From Kribbella sandramycini (GTDB lineage: Bacteria; Actinomycetota; Actinomycetes; Propionibacteriales; Kribbellaceae): a stretch of 64,000 nt of DNA. Position 1 is the stretch's first letter; every line of letters starts with the position of its first letter. The position numbers were made by a program, and so were the translations under genes. Under the pieces are notes generated by a model. It was not told the DNA's origin, ran no database searches, and saw only the letters and a program-made list of their open reading frames with translations. The DNA lies in the NCBI RefSeq assembly GCF_013131805.1, contig NZ_JABJRC010000002.1:434001-498000 (forward strand). The letters run 5' to 3'. Positions 26,258 to 36,421 of this stretch are shown one piece after another.

Positions 26258-29200
26258 ATGACGAATACCAGGAACGCGGTGGAATTCATCGCGGAATTGC
26301 GCGGCACGGGTGTCGCGCTGTGGGTGGAACAAGGGCGGCTGCGGTACCGGGCGCCCAAGGGCGCGCTCACGCCGGAGCGCCTCGACGAGCTGCGCGCGTA
26401 CAAGAGCGCGGTGATCGAGGTGCTGGAGTCGGATCGGCCGGCGATCGTGCCCGCGCCGCTCGACCGGTACGAGTCGTTCCCGCTGACCGACGTCCAGGCT
26501 GCCTACCTGGTCGGTCGTAACGACGCCTTCGGGTACGGCGGCGTCGCCTGCCACGTCTACCTCGAAGTCGGGTACGACAGCCTCGATCCGGATCGGGTCC
26601 GGGCGGCGTGGAACCGGCTGGTCCAGCGGCACGACATGCTCCGGGTAGTCGTTTCGCCGGACGGGTCGCAGCGGGTGCTGCCCGAGGTGCCGCCGCTGGA
26701 GATTGCGGTCGGCAACGACCCGGAAGAGGTTCGCGAGCAGCTGGGCCATGGGATCCGGCCGCCGGAGCAGTGGCCGCTGTTCGACCTGCACGTCACCCAG
26801 GGCCCCGAGCGTGCCGTCCTGCATGTGTCGATGGACTTCCTGGTCGCGGACTGGGCAAGTCTGTGGATGCTGCTGGCCGAGTTCGAGACGCTGCACGCCG
26901 ATCCGGATGCGGAGCTGCCGCCGCTGGAGCTGACCTTCCGCGACTACGTGCTGGCCGAACGCGGGCTGCGCGAGTCGCCGCGGTACCAGCGGGACAAGGA
27001 GTACTGGTGGCGGCGAGTCGCCGAGCTGCCGCCCGCGCCGGATCTGCCGGTACTCGACGCGGCCACCGCTCCGCCGCGCTTCCAGCGCCGGTTCCTCCGG
27101 CTCGACGCCGAGCAGTGGGCCGCGCTGTCCGGCCGGGCGAACAGTCGGGGGCTGACTCCGTCGTCGGTCGTGTTGTCGGCGTACGCAGCGACGCTGGAGC
27201 GCTGGAGCCGCAGTCCGCGCTTCACCCTGAACCTCACCGTGCTCAACCGGTTGCCGCTGCACGCCGAGGTCGAGCGGGTGATCGGTGACTTCACCAGCGT
27301 CAGCCTGCTCGAAGTCGACCTCGGCGCCGGTACGACGTTCGCCGAGCGGGCCGCTGCGGTGGGAACCCGCTTGTACGACGACCTCGACCACCGGCTGTGC
27401 TCCGGTGTCGAGGTGCTCCGCGAGCTCGCCCGCACGCGCGGCCGGGAGACCGCGCTGATGCCGATCGTGTTCACCAGCGCGATCGGCCTGGGCGGTGGCG
27501 TGCAGGGCCGGTTCGACGGGTTCGGCATCACGCAGACCCCGCAGGTGTTCATCGACTGCCAGGCGATGGACGACGTCGACGGACTGCAGGTCAACTGGGA
27601 CGTCCGGGACGGTGTGTTCCCCGACGGCCTGGTCGACGACCTGTTCGCGACCTTCGAGGCCCTGTTGGTCGCCCTCGCCTCCGATGACGCGGCCTGGGAT
27701 GCGCGCGAACCGCTGACCCTGCCCCAGTGGCAATTGAGCGAGCGTGCGACGGCCAACGCGACCGACGCGCCGCTGCCGTCCGGCTTGCTGCACGACGAGG
27801 TGTTCGCGCAGGCCACCCGAACGCCCGACGCCGTCGCAGTCGTTGCTGGTGGCAAGCAGTATTCGTACGCCGAGCTCGCCGGGCGGGCAGCCGGTGTGGC
27901 GGCGGCTCTCCAGGCGGCGGGCTGTCAGCCGGGCGAGCGGGTCGCGATCGTGATGGATCGTGGTGTCGAGCAGGTTGTCGCCGTGCTCGGCGCGCTGCTC
28001 GCCGGTGGGGTGTATCTGCCGGTGGACACCGTCCAGCCGGTCCGCCGCCGCGAGACGATCTTCGCGGACGCCGGCATCGAGCAAGTGCTCACGCAGTCCT
28101 GGGTGGGGGCCGGGATCGCGGTCGATCTGCTCGGCGAGGCGGCGCTGCCGGCCCCGGTCGACCGGTCGCCCGACGAACCGGCGTACGTCATCTACACGTC
28201 CGGCTCGACCGGGAAGCCGAAGGGCGCCGTGCTCAGCCACCGTGCCGCGCTGAACACCGTCGTGGACATCAATCGGCGGTTCGGTGTCACGGCCGCCGAT
28301 CGTGTCCTCGGCGTCGCCAACCTCGGTTTCGACCTGTCCGTGTACGACGTCTTCGGCCCGCTGGCGGTAGGCGGGACGCTCGTCGTCCCGGAGCACGACC
28401 GGCGTGCCGACCCGTCGCACTGGGCCGAGCTGATCGCCGGCGCCGGCGTCACGGTGTGGAACTCCGTCCCGGCGCTGCTGCAGATGCTGTCGACGTACGC
28501 CGCGACCGAGCCCACCCAGCTGGACACGCTCCGGCTCGCGTTGCTGTCCGGTGACTGGATCCCGCTCGCGCTGCCGGACGAGATCATCGGCCGCGTCCCC
28601 GGCATCGAGGTCATCGGCATGGGCGGCGCGACCGAAGCGGCGATCTGGTCGAACTACCACCACTACCAGGGCCTCCAGCCGGGTTGGAAGAGCATTCCGT
28701 ACGGCGTCCCGCTCGCCAACCAGCGCTTCCACGTCGTGGACGCGGCCGGCCGGGACTGCCCGGTGTGGGCTGCCGGTGAGTTGCAGATCGCCGGCGCCGG
28801 CGTCGCGGCGGGGTACCTCGGCGACGAGCAGACCACCGCGGAGCGTTTCGTCACGGTGCACGGTGAGCGCCGCTACCGGACCGGTGACCTCGGCCGCTAT
28901 CTGCCCGGCGGCGAGTTGGAGTTCCTCGGCCGGGAGGACGATCAGGTCAAGGTGCGTGGGCACCGGATCGAGCTCGGCGAGATCGAGGCCGCCCTGCAGG
29001 AGCACCCGGCGGTCGCCGTGGCGGGTGTCGTGGTGGACGGGAGCGGGACGGCGCGCAGCCTGCTCGCCGCCGTCGAACCGGCGCGGGCGCCGGCCACGCC
29101 GGTCGACCTCGATCGGATCACCGCCGTCGTCGAGAAGGCGGCGAACCGGGTCTCGGCCGGAGTCGACGCGGCCGTCGTCCGGACGTACGTCGAGAATCTG

Positions 29201-31540
29201 GACCGGGCGATCGGCGCCGAGATGCGCGCCGCGCTGCAGTCGGTCGACGACCAATCGCAGCAAGTCGACGAGAAGTTCGGCTGGCTCGTCGAGCGCTGGC
29301 GCGACGTGCTGACCGGGCTCGAACCGATCGAGGCCGAGGCGGCCTGGTCGGCGGCGGCCGAGGCTTGGGCCCAGGGGCTGGGCGAGCCGGGCTTCCTCGA
29401 CTATCTGCGCGCCAACGCGCGGGCGCTACCGGAGTTGCTCACCGGCGCCCAGGACCCGGTCGCGCTGCTCTACCCGGAAGGCAGTCTCGAAACCACCGCC
29501 GCGATGTATCGGGGCAACGTCACCGCGCAGTACCTGAACCAGGCGGTCGCGGCGACCATGCACCGGATCGCCGCCACTCTCGACCGGCCACGGCTGCGTG
29601 TCCTCGAGATCGGCGCCGGGACCGGCGGGACGACGGAGGGCGTCGTACCGGTTCTGCAGGGGTTCGACGTCGACTACCTGTTCACCGATGTCTCGCCGTT
29701 CTTCCTGCCGCACGCCCGGGGCAAGTACGGCGACGCGCTGCGGTACGGCGTCTTCGACGTCGATCAGGATCATCGTGCGCAAGGACTCGCGCCCGGATCG
29801 TTCGACGTCGTCCTCGGCGCCGGGGTGCTGGAGAACGCACGGGACATCGATGCCGCAGTGCGGCGGCTGGTCGAGTTGCTGACTCCCGGCGGCTGGCTCG
29901 TCATCACCGAGCCGACGAAGGAGCACCCATGGATCCTGGCCTCACAGGCATTCATGATGACGCCGCCGGGTGACGAGCTCCGATCCGGCGGGCCGTCGTA
30001 CCTGGATCGGGACGGCTGGCTCGGCGTCCTGCGGCGGGCCGGTGCCGAGCAGCTGATCAGTCTGCCGGACGACGATCATCCGCTCGCCTCCCAGCATCTG
30101 CACCTGTTCGCGGCGCAGTTCAAAGCTGATCGGCACGCGGTGTCGGAGGAAGAGCTGCTGCGGCATCTCGCGGATCGACTGCCCAGTCACATGGTGCCGA
30201 GTCACCTCCAGATCGTGGATGCGTTGCCGTTGACGAGTAACGGCAAGGTGGATCGCCGGATGCTGGCGACCTGGCGTCCGGCCGCGCAGCAGCAAGCGCA
30301 GGCGCAGGGCGCCGACGCGCCGGCGAGCGAGCTGGAGACACGCCTCACCGGCCTCTGGGCATCCGCGCTGTCGACCGGAGCACCGGGCCGATCGCAGAGC
30401 TTCTTCGATCTGGGCGCGGACTCGCTGATCATGGCGAGGATGGCCGGCCGGCTGCGCGAAGAGCTGCCGGAGGCGGCGGCGATCCCGTTCGACACGTTGC
30501 TGCGCCAGTTGCTGAACGAGCCGACCGTGGCCGATCTGGCCGCGTTCCTCTCCGCCTCCGGTCTGCCCGCGCTGCAACCCGGCCGGAAGGCCACCGGGAG
30601 CAACGCGATGCTGATTCCGTTCGGCGGCGACAATGACGGCCCGTTGCGGGTGATGTTCCATGCCGGGCTCGGCACGATGGAGTGCTACCGGCCGCTCGCC
30701 AAGGAGCTCGTCGCCCAGGACCGGGGCCGGCTCGTCGGGGTCGTGATCGCGGACCCGGAGACGTTCTGCGGGCTGGACCCGGCCGCGGTGATCGAAACCG
30801 CGGCCGACGACTACGCCCGGCGGATTGTTGCCGAGGGCCACCAGCAGGTGCAGCTGATCGGCTACTGCCTGGGCGGGATGTACGCCGTCGAGGTCGCCCG
30901 CCGGCTGGCCGAGCAGGGCATCGAGGTGGTCGACCTGGTGCTCGCCAGCAGCCATCCGGTCGTGTTCGACATCGAGGACGACCTGATGATCGAGACGGTC
31001 TTCGCCCCGAACGTCGGGCTGAGCGCCGACCAGCTCGGCTTCGGCCCGATCGACGGCGACACCGCGGTCCGGGCGTTCATGCGGGCGCTCGAAGCCAACG
31101 GCGGCCGGATGCCCGCGGGCTCGCTGGCCGCGGTCGGCGGCGATGCCCGGCTCGACCAGGCGCGGGAGTTCTACCAGCGGATGACGGCCTGTACTCCGGA
31201 CGAGCGATTCGCCCGGTACGCCGCCGCCGCGACCGAGGTGAACGGCCGCGACATGCCGGCCGAGCTGGTCTCGGGGATGTTCCGTGTGTTCCGGCAGAGC
31301 TTCCTGTCCGCGCGCTTCACCCCGGCGCCGTACTTCGGTGACATCCGGTTCCTGCGGCCGACCCAGGGCTCGGGCTTCGCCCCCGGGATGGACGACACCA
31401 CGCTCGCGTTCTGGCGCGACGTCTGTCTCGGCGACCTGGCCGTGACCGATGTCGGCGGCAACCACTTCTCCTGTGTCACCCCACCCCACGTGAACCGGCT
31501 GGCCGAGCTGATCGGCGCACCCTTGGAAGGACGACGATGA
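26258..31540 (+). CDS. NRPS2: TubC docking-Cy-A3(MT insert)-PCP-TE
   Basis: Terminating synthetase of 1760 residues. Residues 1-55 look like a TubC-type docking domain (LRGTGVALWVEQGRLRYRAP). Cy3 has DFLVADWAS at 193-201. A3 has YVIYTSGSTGKPKG from 643 and pocket residues D-L-Y-N-L-S-M-I-W-K, a cysteine code. A methyltransferase is inserted between A8 and A10, with intact motif LRVLEIGAGTGGTTE near 1113. PCP Ser1389 (LGADSL) precedes a thioesterase (about 1450-1760) whose elbow is GYCLGG: Cys1537 replaces the usual serine. Start is ATG at 26258 with GGGAGGG upstream. It should condense and cyclise a third residue (methylated thiazoline) and release the chain. Its stop overlaps the salicylate-synthase start (ATGA). 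Confidence 0.95.
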   Translation: MTNTRNAVEFIAELRGTGVALWVEQGRLRYRAPKGALTPERLDELRAYKSAVIEVLESDRPAIVPAPLDRYESFPLTDVQAAYLVGRNDAFGYGGVACHVYLEVGYDSLDPDRVRAAWNRLVQRHDMLRVVVSPDGSQRVLPEVPPLEIAVGNDPEEVREQLGHGIRPPEQWPLFDLHVTQGPERAVLHVSMDFLVADWASLWMLLAEFETLHADPDAELPPLELTFRDYVLAERGLRESPRYQRDKEYWWRRVAELPPAPDLPVLDAATAPPRFQRRFLRLDAEQWAALSGRANSRGLTPSSVVLSAYAATLERWSRSPRFTLNLTVLNRLPLHAEVERVIGDFTSVSLLEVDLGAGTTFAERAAAVGTRLYDDLDHRLCSGVEVLRELARTRGRETALMPIVFTSAIGLGGGVQGRFDGFGITQTPQVFIDCQAMDDVDGLQVNWDVRDGVFPDGLVDDLFATFEALLVALASDDAAWDAREPLTLPQWQLSERATANATDAPLPSGLLHDEVFAQATRTPDAVAVVAGGKQYSYAELAGRAAGVAAALQAAGCQPGERVAIVMDRGVEQVVAVLGALLAGGVYLPVDTVQPVRRRETIFADAGIEQVLTQSWVGAGIAVDLLGEAALPAPVDRSPDEPAYVIYTSGSTGKPKGAVLSHRAALNTVVDINRRFGVTAADRVLGVANLGFDLSVYDVFGPLAVGGTLVVPEHDRRADPSHWAELIAGAGVTVWNSVPALLQMLSTYAATEPTQLDTLRLALLSGDWIPLALPDEIIGRVPGIEVIGMGGATEAAIWSNYHHYQGLQPGWKSIPYGVPLANQRFHVVDAAGRDCPVWAAGELQIAGAGVAAGYLGDEQTTAERFVTVHGERRYRTGDLGRYLPGGELEFLGREDDQVKVRGHRIELGEIEAALQEHPAVAVAGVVVDGSGTARSLLAAVEPARAPATPVDLDRITAVVEKAANRVSAGVDAAVVRTYVENLDRAIGAEMRAALQSVDDQSQQVDEKFGWLVERWRDVLTGLEPIEAEAAWSAAAEAWAQGLGEPGFLDYLRANARALPELLTGAQDPVALLYPEGSLETTAAMYRGNVTAQYLNQAVAATMHRIAATLDRPRLRVLEIGAGTGGTTEGVVPVLQGFDVDYLFTDVSPFFLPHARGKYGDALRYGVFDVDQDHRAQGLAPGSFDVVLGAGVLENARDIDAAVRRLVELLTPGGWLVITEPTKEHPWILASQAFMMTPPGDELRSGGPSYLDRDGWLGVLRRAGAEQLISLPDDDHPLASQHLHLFAAQFKADRHAVSEEELLRHLADRLPSHMVPSHLQIVDALPLTSNGKVDRRMLATWRPAAQQQAQAQGADAPASELETRLTGLWASALSTGAPGRSQSFFDLGADSLIMARMAGRLREELPEAAAIPFDTLLRQLLNEPTVADLAAFLSASGLPALQPGRKATGSNAMLIPFGGDNDGPLRVMFHAGLGTMECYRPLAKELVAQDRGRLVGVVIADPETFCGLDPAAVIETAADDYARRIVAEGHQQVQLIGYCLGGMYAVEVARRLAEQGIEVVDLVLASSHPVVFDIEDDLMIETVFAPNVGLSADQLGFGPIDGDTAVRAFMRALEANGGRMPAGSLAAVGGDARLDQAREFYQRMTACTPDERFARYAAAATEVNGRDMPAELVSGMFRVFRQSFLSARFTPAPYFGDIRFLRPTQGSGFAPGMDDTTLAFWRDVCLGDLAVTDVGGNHFSCVTPPHVNRLAELIGAPLEGRR

Positions 31541-32886
31541 ACGAGCACCTGCTCCGCGGACCGGAGGATCCGCTGGCTGCGGTCGCGGCGCTGACCGCGC
31601 TGTTCGACCAGTACGTCGTGTACGAACGCGACTCGATCTGGCACGTGGCCGGGGACCCGGTCGGCGAGATCGTCATCCGGCCCGGTGTCGTCGAGACGGC
31701 GTACCGGACCGACCCGAGCAGGCCGGAGATGTCCGGGACGGCGATCGAGTGGTCCGGCTCGCCGTGGCGTGCGCTCGGCGACGCGCTGGCCGCCTGCCCG
31801 GTGCCGGACTGGCAAGCCTTCGGCTGGGCGACGTTCGAGACCGCGACCGGCGGAGTCGCTCCGGGAGCGGCACTGATCCACCTGATGATCCCGGCCGTTC
31901 GGCTTCGGGTCACACCGGGCCGGGTCGAGGTCTGCTGTGCCGATCCCGGTCGGGTGGCTGCCGTCACCGACGTGCTGTCGCGGCCGCTGCCGCCCGCGCC
32001 GCGAAGCGTCGCCGATGCGATCGACGTCCGGAGCGACCGGCGGTACCAGGACGCGGTGGCCAAGGCGGTGGCGCAGATCCGTTCGGGCGCGCTGGACAAG
32101 GTGATTCTCTCGCGGGTGGTCGACGTCCCGTTCGCGGTTGATCTGGTGGCGACGTACCGGAACGGGCGCGTGGCGAACACCCCGGCCCGGTCGTTCTTGC
32201 TCGACCTCGGCGGCCGGCGGGCAGCCGGGTTCTCACCGGAGACGGTCGTCGAGGTCGATCCGACGGGCGTCGTGACGACCCAGCCGCTGGCCGGCACCCG
32301 GGCCTTGACCGGCGACGCCGTCCGCGACGGGGAGCTGCGCACCGAGCTGTGCAGCGACGCCAAGGAGGTCTACGAGCACGCCACCTCGGTCAAACTCGCG
32401 TTCGAGGAGCTGGCCGGGCTGGGGACGGCGTCGGGACCGCGGGTCACCGAGTTCCTCGCGGTCAAGGAGCGGGGGAGCGTGCAGCATCTGGCCTCCAGGG
32501 TCGAGACCGATCTACCGGTCGGCGCGTCCGGCTGGGACGCCCTGGCCGCGGTGTTCCCGGCCGTCACGGCGTCGGGGATCCCGAAGGCGGCGGCGTACCA
32601 GCTGATCCGCGAACTCGAGGACGAGTCGCGCGGAATGTACGCCGGCGCGGTGCTGATGGCCGGCGCGGACGGCGGCCTGGACGCGGCGCTGGTCTTGAGA
32701 TCGGTGTACCAGCAAGGAGAACGGACTTGGTTGCGGGCCGGCGCGGGCATCGTCGCGGCATCGCAACCCGAGCGGGAGTTCGAGGAGACCTGCGAGAAGC
32801 TCGGCAGCGTCGCCCCGTACCTCGTCCCCGCCCGACCAGTCGTCCCTGATGACAGGGCCGAAGTGCAGACAGGAGTAGCGGTATGA
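31537..32886 (+). CDS. Salicylate synthase (MbtI/Irp9/YbtS type)
   Basis: Chorismate-utilising enzyme of 449 residues that makes salicylate from chorismate in one polypeptide via isochorismate. Family features are GFSPETVVEVDPTG, TTQPLAGTRA and the conserved ASGIPKAAA and GMYAGAV segments. Length matches MbtI/Irp9 (about 430-450), and no separate isochorismate-pyruvate lyase gene is present, which favours a bifunctional salicylate synthase over a plain isochorismate synthase. Start is ATG at 31537, in ATGA overlap with NRPS2; the stop overlaps the next start the same way. It supplies the aryl cap for the ligase encoded four genes on. Confidence 0.93.
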   Translation: MNEHLLRGPEDPLAAVAALTALFDQYVVYERDSIWHVAGDPVGEIVIRPGVVETAYRTDPSRPEMSGTAIEWSGSPWRALGDALAACPVPDWQAFGWATFETATGGVAPGAALIHLMIPAVRLRVTPGRVEVCCADPGRVAAVTDVLSRPLPPAPRSVADAIDVRSDRRYQDAVAKAVAQIRSGALDKVILSRVVDVPFAVDLVATYRNGRVANTPARSFLLDLGGRRAAGFSPETVVEVDPTGVVTTQPLAGTRALTGDAVRDGELRTELCSDAKEVYEHATSVKLAFEELAGLGTASGPRVTEFLAVKERGSVQHLASRVETDLPVGASGWDALAAVFPAVTASGIPKAAAYQLIRELEDESRGMYAGAVLMAGADGGLDAALVLRSVYQQGERTWLRAGAGIVAASQPEREFEETCEKLGSVAPYLVPARPVVPDDRAEVQTGVAV

Positions 32887-34670
32887 GTGAGCAGAGCGGC
32901 CTGGGCCAGGTCCTCGGACTGGTCCGGCGCGCGCCGGCGATCAAACGCAGGCTGGGCCGGGCGGTGTGGGTCGCCGTCCTGGGCAGTGCCAGCGCCGTCG
33001 CCGGATTCGTCTGCGTCGGCTTCGCGGTCGGCGCGATCGTCGGCGGCGCCGATGAGCTGACCCCGGTGCTGTGGTGGTCCGGTGGCGCGCTGCTCGGGCT
33101 GGTCGGCGGGTTCCTGTTACGGCTGCTCGCGGAACACCTGGCCCATGAGGCCAGTTTCGAGTTCGAGGTGATCCTGCGCCGGATGCTGGCCGACGGCCTG
33201 GCCCGGATGCCGCTCGGCGAGGTGCAGCGGCTCGGCTCCGGCCGGATCAAGAAGATCGTCCACGACGACGTCAAGGCGCTGCACAACGTGGTCGCCGACG
33301 CGCTGCCGTTCGTGGGCTCCGGGATCGCGCAACCGATCGCCGCGATGCTTGCCCTGGGCATCGTCTCGTGGAAGCTGCTGCTGGTGGTCCTGTTGATGGT
33401 CCCGATCGCGGCCTTCGCGATGTCGTTGATGACGAAGGACTACGCCGAGCAGCGGAACCGGTACAACCAGGCGAGTGAGGACGTGAACGCCGCGCTGGTC
33501 GAGTTCGTCCAGGGGATGCCGGTCGTGCGGACCTTCGACGACGGCAGTACGTCGTTCCGGCGCTTCGGCGATCGCGTCGACGCGTTCACCGAGGCGGTCG
33601 CCGCCTGGTCGGCGACTTCGCGGTCGGCCGGCCTGCTGACAAGGCTGTTCGTCGTCCCGCTGCCGACGCTGCTGCTGGTCGCGGCGGCCGGCGTACCGAT
33701 GCTGGCCGCGGGGTGGATCTCGGTGCCGGAGCTGACGATCGCGTTGCTGATCGGCGCGATGCCGATCGAGGCCGTGGCGCCCTTGATGCATCTGACGAAC
33801 TACATCAACGACGCCAAGGCCGGCGCCGTCCGGCTGACCGAGCTCTTGGAGATGCCGGGGCTGCCGGAGCCGGTCGCGCCGAAGCTGCCGGCCGATGCGT
33901 CGATCAGGCTCGACGGCGTGAGCTTCGGTTACGACGCCGATCGGCTGGTGCTGCGCGACGTCGACCTGGAGATCCCGGCGGGGACCGTCTGCGCGCTCGT
34001 GGGGCCCTCGGGCGGTGGCAAATCGACCATCGCCCGGCTGATTCCGCGGTTCTACGACGTCACCGCCGGCGCGGTCCGGATCGGCGGCGTCGACGTCCGG
34101 GAGATGGAGTCGGCAGAGGTGCTGCGGCAGGTCGCGCTGGTGTTCCAGGATCCGTTCCTGGTGCAGGGCACGATCGCGGAGAACATCCGGCTCGCGAAGC
34201 CGGACGCGACCGATGACGAGGTCCGCGCGGCCGCAGAGGCGGCCGCGGCGCACGAGTTCATCGTCGGTGAACTGCCCGACGGGTACGACACGCAGGTGGG
34301 GGAGCGCGGCGGGCGGTTGTCCGGTGGGCAGCGGCAGCGGATCACGATCGCGCGGGCGATGTTGTCGGGTGCGCCGATCGTCGTCCTGGACGAGGCGACC
34401 GCGTTCGCGGACCCGGAGAACGAGGCGCTGATCCAGAACGCGGTGGCCCGGCTGACCCGCGGCCGGACCGTGCTGATCATCGCGCACCGGCTGTCGACCA
34501 TCGTCGACGTCGACCAGATCGTCGTCGTCGACAACGGCCTGATCGCCGAACGCGGCCGGCACGCCGACCTGGTCGGCGCCGGTGGCCGCTATGCCTCGCT
34601 ATGGGCGCGGCACGAGCAAGCGTCCCGCTGGGGACTGTCCGCGACTCAGGTTCAGGAGGCCACCCGATGA
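32883..34670 (+). CDS. ABC half-transporter, IrtA/YbtP type (TMD-NBD)
   Basis: Membrane ABC half-transporter of 595 residues: six-helix exporter-fold membrane domain (about 25-325), then an NBD with Walker A GPSGGGKST, signature LSGGQRQR and Walker B IVVLDEAT. It lacks the siderophore-interacting reductase domain fused to mycobacterial IrtA. ATG at 32883 overlaps the previous stop. It probably pairs with the next gene as a heterodimer. In Yersinia and mycobacteria such pairs import metal-siderophore despite the exporter fold; direction here is open. Confidence 0.93.
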   Translation: MSEQSGLGQVLGLVRRAPAIKRRLGRAVWVAVLGSASAVAGFVCVGFAVGAIVGGADELTPVLWWSGGALLGLVGGFLLRLLAEHLAHEASFEFEVILRRMLADGLARMPLGEVQRLGSGRIKKIVHDDVKALHNVVADALPFVGSGIAQPIAAMLALGIVSWKLLLVVLLMVPIAAFAMSLMTKDYAEQRNRYNQASEDVNAALVEFVQGMPVVRTFDDGSTSFRRFGDRVDAFTEAVAAWSATSRSAGLLTRLFVVPLPTLLLVAAAGVPMLAAGWISVPELTIALLIGAMPIEAVAPLMHLTNYINDAKAGAVRLTELLEMPGLPEPVAPKLPADASIRLDGVSFGYDADRLVLRDVDLEIPAGTVCALVGPSGGGKSTIARLIPRFYDVTAGAVRIGGVDVREMESAEVLRQVALVFQDPFLVQGTIAENIRLAKPDATDDEVRAAAEAAAAHEFIVGELPDGYDTQVGERGGRLSGGQRQRITIARAMLSGAPIVVLDEATAFADPENEALIQNAVARLTRGRTVLIIAHRLSTIVDVDQIVVVDNGLIAERGRHADLVGAGGRYASLWARHEQASRWGLSATQVQEATR

Positions 34671-36421
34671 GACGCATTCTGCGCTTGATGTTCGTTGCTG
34701 CCGGCCCGTACACGGCCGAGTTCCGGAAGACCATGCGGTACTCCGTGGCGGCGACTCTCGTCCAGGCGGCGGCGTACGCGACGTTCATTCCGTTGCTCGC
34801 CGCAACGGCCGCGGATCCGGTCGACACCGGTCGCGCGTGGATGTGGGTCGGTGCGCTCGCGGTACTCGTCGTGGTGGAAGGCCTGCTGCGGGCCCGCGAG
34901 CAGGCGTTCAACTACGACACCTGGCCCTATGTCACCCAGGCGATCCGTCGGAGTCTGGGGGAGCGGCTTCGGGCGATGCCGCAGCAGGAGCTCGGCCGGC
35001 GGGCCGCGGGCGACCTGACCACCCTGGTCGGGAGCAACGTGATCAGCGCGTCGACCTCGATCTCGCTGCTGTCGACCTTGTTCGTTCAGATCGTCACGGT
35101 GCCGGCCGTGGTCGGCCTGGTGGTGCTCCTGGTCGACTGGCGGCTCGGGGCGGTGCTGGCCGTTGCGGTCGTGCTGGCGATCCCGATGTTCCGCTGGATC
35201 CAGCGGATGTCGAACCTCGGCTTCCGGTCGGTCAACGAGGCCGATGCGGCGGCCGCGGACCGGATCGTCGAGTACGTACAGGGCTTGCCGGTGCTGAAGG
35301 CGACCGGCCAGGCCGGCGCGGATTCGCCGCGGCTGGTCGAGGTGCTCACCGAGCAGCAGCACACCCAGTCGGCCGCGAACCGGTCGGCGACGGTCCCGGT
35401 GGCCGGTGCTCAGCTGCTCGTCCAGCTCGCGATGGTCGCGCTCGTGGTCGTCGGCGCCGCGCTGGTCCTCGACGCCGAACTGACGGTGCCGTTGCTCGTC
35501 GCAGTGATCGTTGCGGCCGCCCGGTTCGCCGAGCCGCTGGCGGTCGCCGCGGTGCTGGTGAAGGTGTTCGAGCTGTCCGAGGCGGCGCTCAGCCGGATCG
35601 GCGCGGTCCTCGCGATCGAGCCGCTGCCGGTCAAGGCCGGTGGGTCGGCGCCGACGTCGTTCGACGTCCGGTTCGAGGGCGTCAGCTTCAGCTACGACGG
35701 GCAGGAGAAGTTGCTGCGCGGGGTGGATCTGGTGGTGCCGGAGCGCAGCCTCACCGCGCTGGTCGGGCCGTCGGGATCGGGGAAGACCACGATCACCAAG
35801 CTGATCACCCGGTACGCCGACCCCCAGGAAGGCGTGGTCCGGATCGGCGGCGTCGACCTGGCGACGCTGGCGCCGGAGGAGCTGTTGCGGCACGTCGCCG
35901 TGGTGTTCCAGGACGTCTACCTGTTCGACGACACGATCCGGGCGAATATCGCCATGGGCCGCCCGGATGCCACCGACGACGAGATTCAGGAGGCGGCCCG
36001 GGCGGCGAACGTCCACACCTTCGTCGATCGGCTGCCGCACGGCTACGACACCCGGGTCGGGGAGATCGGGTCGGCGTTGTCCGGTGGTGAGCGGCAGCGG
36101 ATCTCGATCGCGCGCGCGATCCTCAAGGACGCGCCGATCGTGCTGCTGGACGAGCCGACGGCGGCGCTGGACACGGAGTCCGAGGTCGTTGTCCAGGAGG
36201 CGATCGATCACCTGGTCAAGGGCAAGACGGTGGTCGTGATCGCGCACCGGCTGTCGACCGTGGTCGGCGCCGATCAGATCGTCGTGATCGAGGACGGCGT
36301 CGTGGCCCAGAGCGGTCGGCATGCGGCGCTGATTGCCGACGGCAACGGGCGGTACGCCCGGATGTGGCAGGCGCAGCTGGCGGCCCGGGAGTGGCACGTT
36401 CCGGCGGGGGTGAATGGATGA
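34667..36421 (+). CDS. ABC half-transporter, IrtB/YbtQ type (TMD-NBD)
   Basis: Second half-transporter, 584 residues, with membrane helices in about 20-310 and an NBD bearing GPSGSGKTT, LSGGERQR and IVLLDEPT. Start is ATG at 34667, overlapping the previous stop (ATGA). The open frame extends 22 codons upstream into the IrtA-type gene but has no reason to be used. Its stop overlaps the ligase start. Heterodimer with the product of 32,883 is inferred from adjacency and from the IrtAB/YbtPQ precedent. It provides a second transport route besides the Dpp-type system. Confidence 0.93.
   Translation: MRRILRLMFVAAGPYTAEFRKTMRYSVAATLVQAAAYATFIPLLAATAADPVDTGRAWMWVGALAVLVVVEGLLRAREQAFNYDTWPYVTQAIRRSLGERLRAMPQQELGRRAAGDLTTLVGSNVISASTSISLLSTLFVQIVTVPAVVGLVVLLVDWRLGAVLAVAVVLAIPMFRWIQRMSNLGFRSVNEADAAAADRIVEYVQGLPVLKATGQAGADSPRLVEVLTEQQHTQSAANRSATVPVAGAQLLVQLAMVALVVVGAALVLDAELTVPLLVAVIVAAARFAEPLAVAAVLVKVFELSEAALSRIGAVLAIEPLPVKAGGSAPTSFDVRFEGVSFSYDGQEKLLRGVDLVVPERSLTALVGPSGSGKTTITKLITRYADPQEGVVRIGGVDLATLAPEELLRHVAVVFQDVYLFDDTIRANIAMGRPDATDDEIQEAARAANVHTFVDRLPHGYDTRVGEIGSALSGGERQRISIARAILKDAPIVLLDEPTAALDTESEVVVQEAIDHLVKGKTVVVIAHRLSTVVGADQIVVIEDGVVAQSGRHAALIADGNGRYARMWQAQLAAREWHVPAGVNG

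Noticed and set aside
26222..29263. Antisense open frame of about 1000 codons opposite NRPS2
   Set aside because: It is the GC-rich shadow of NRPS2; its translation is Arg/Asp/Val-rich with no domain, and NRPS2 has full motifs on the other strand.
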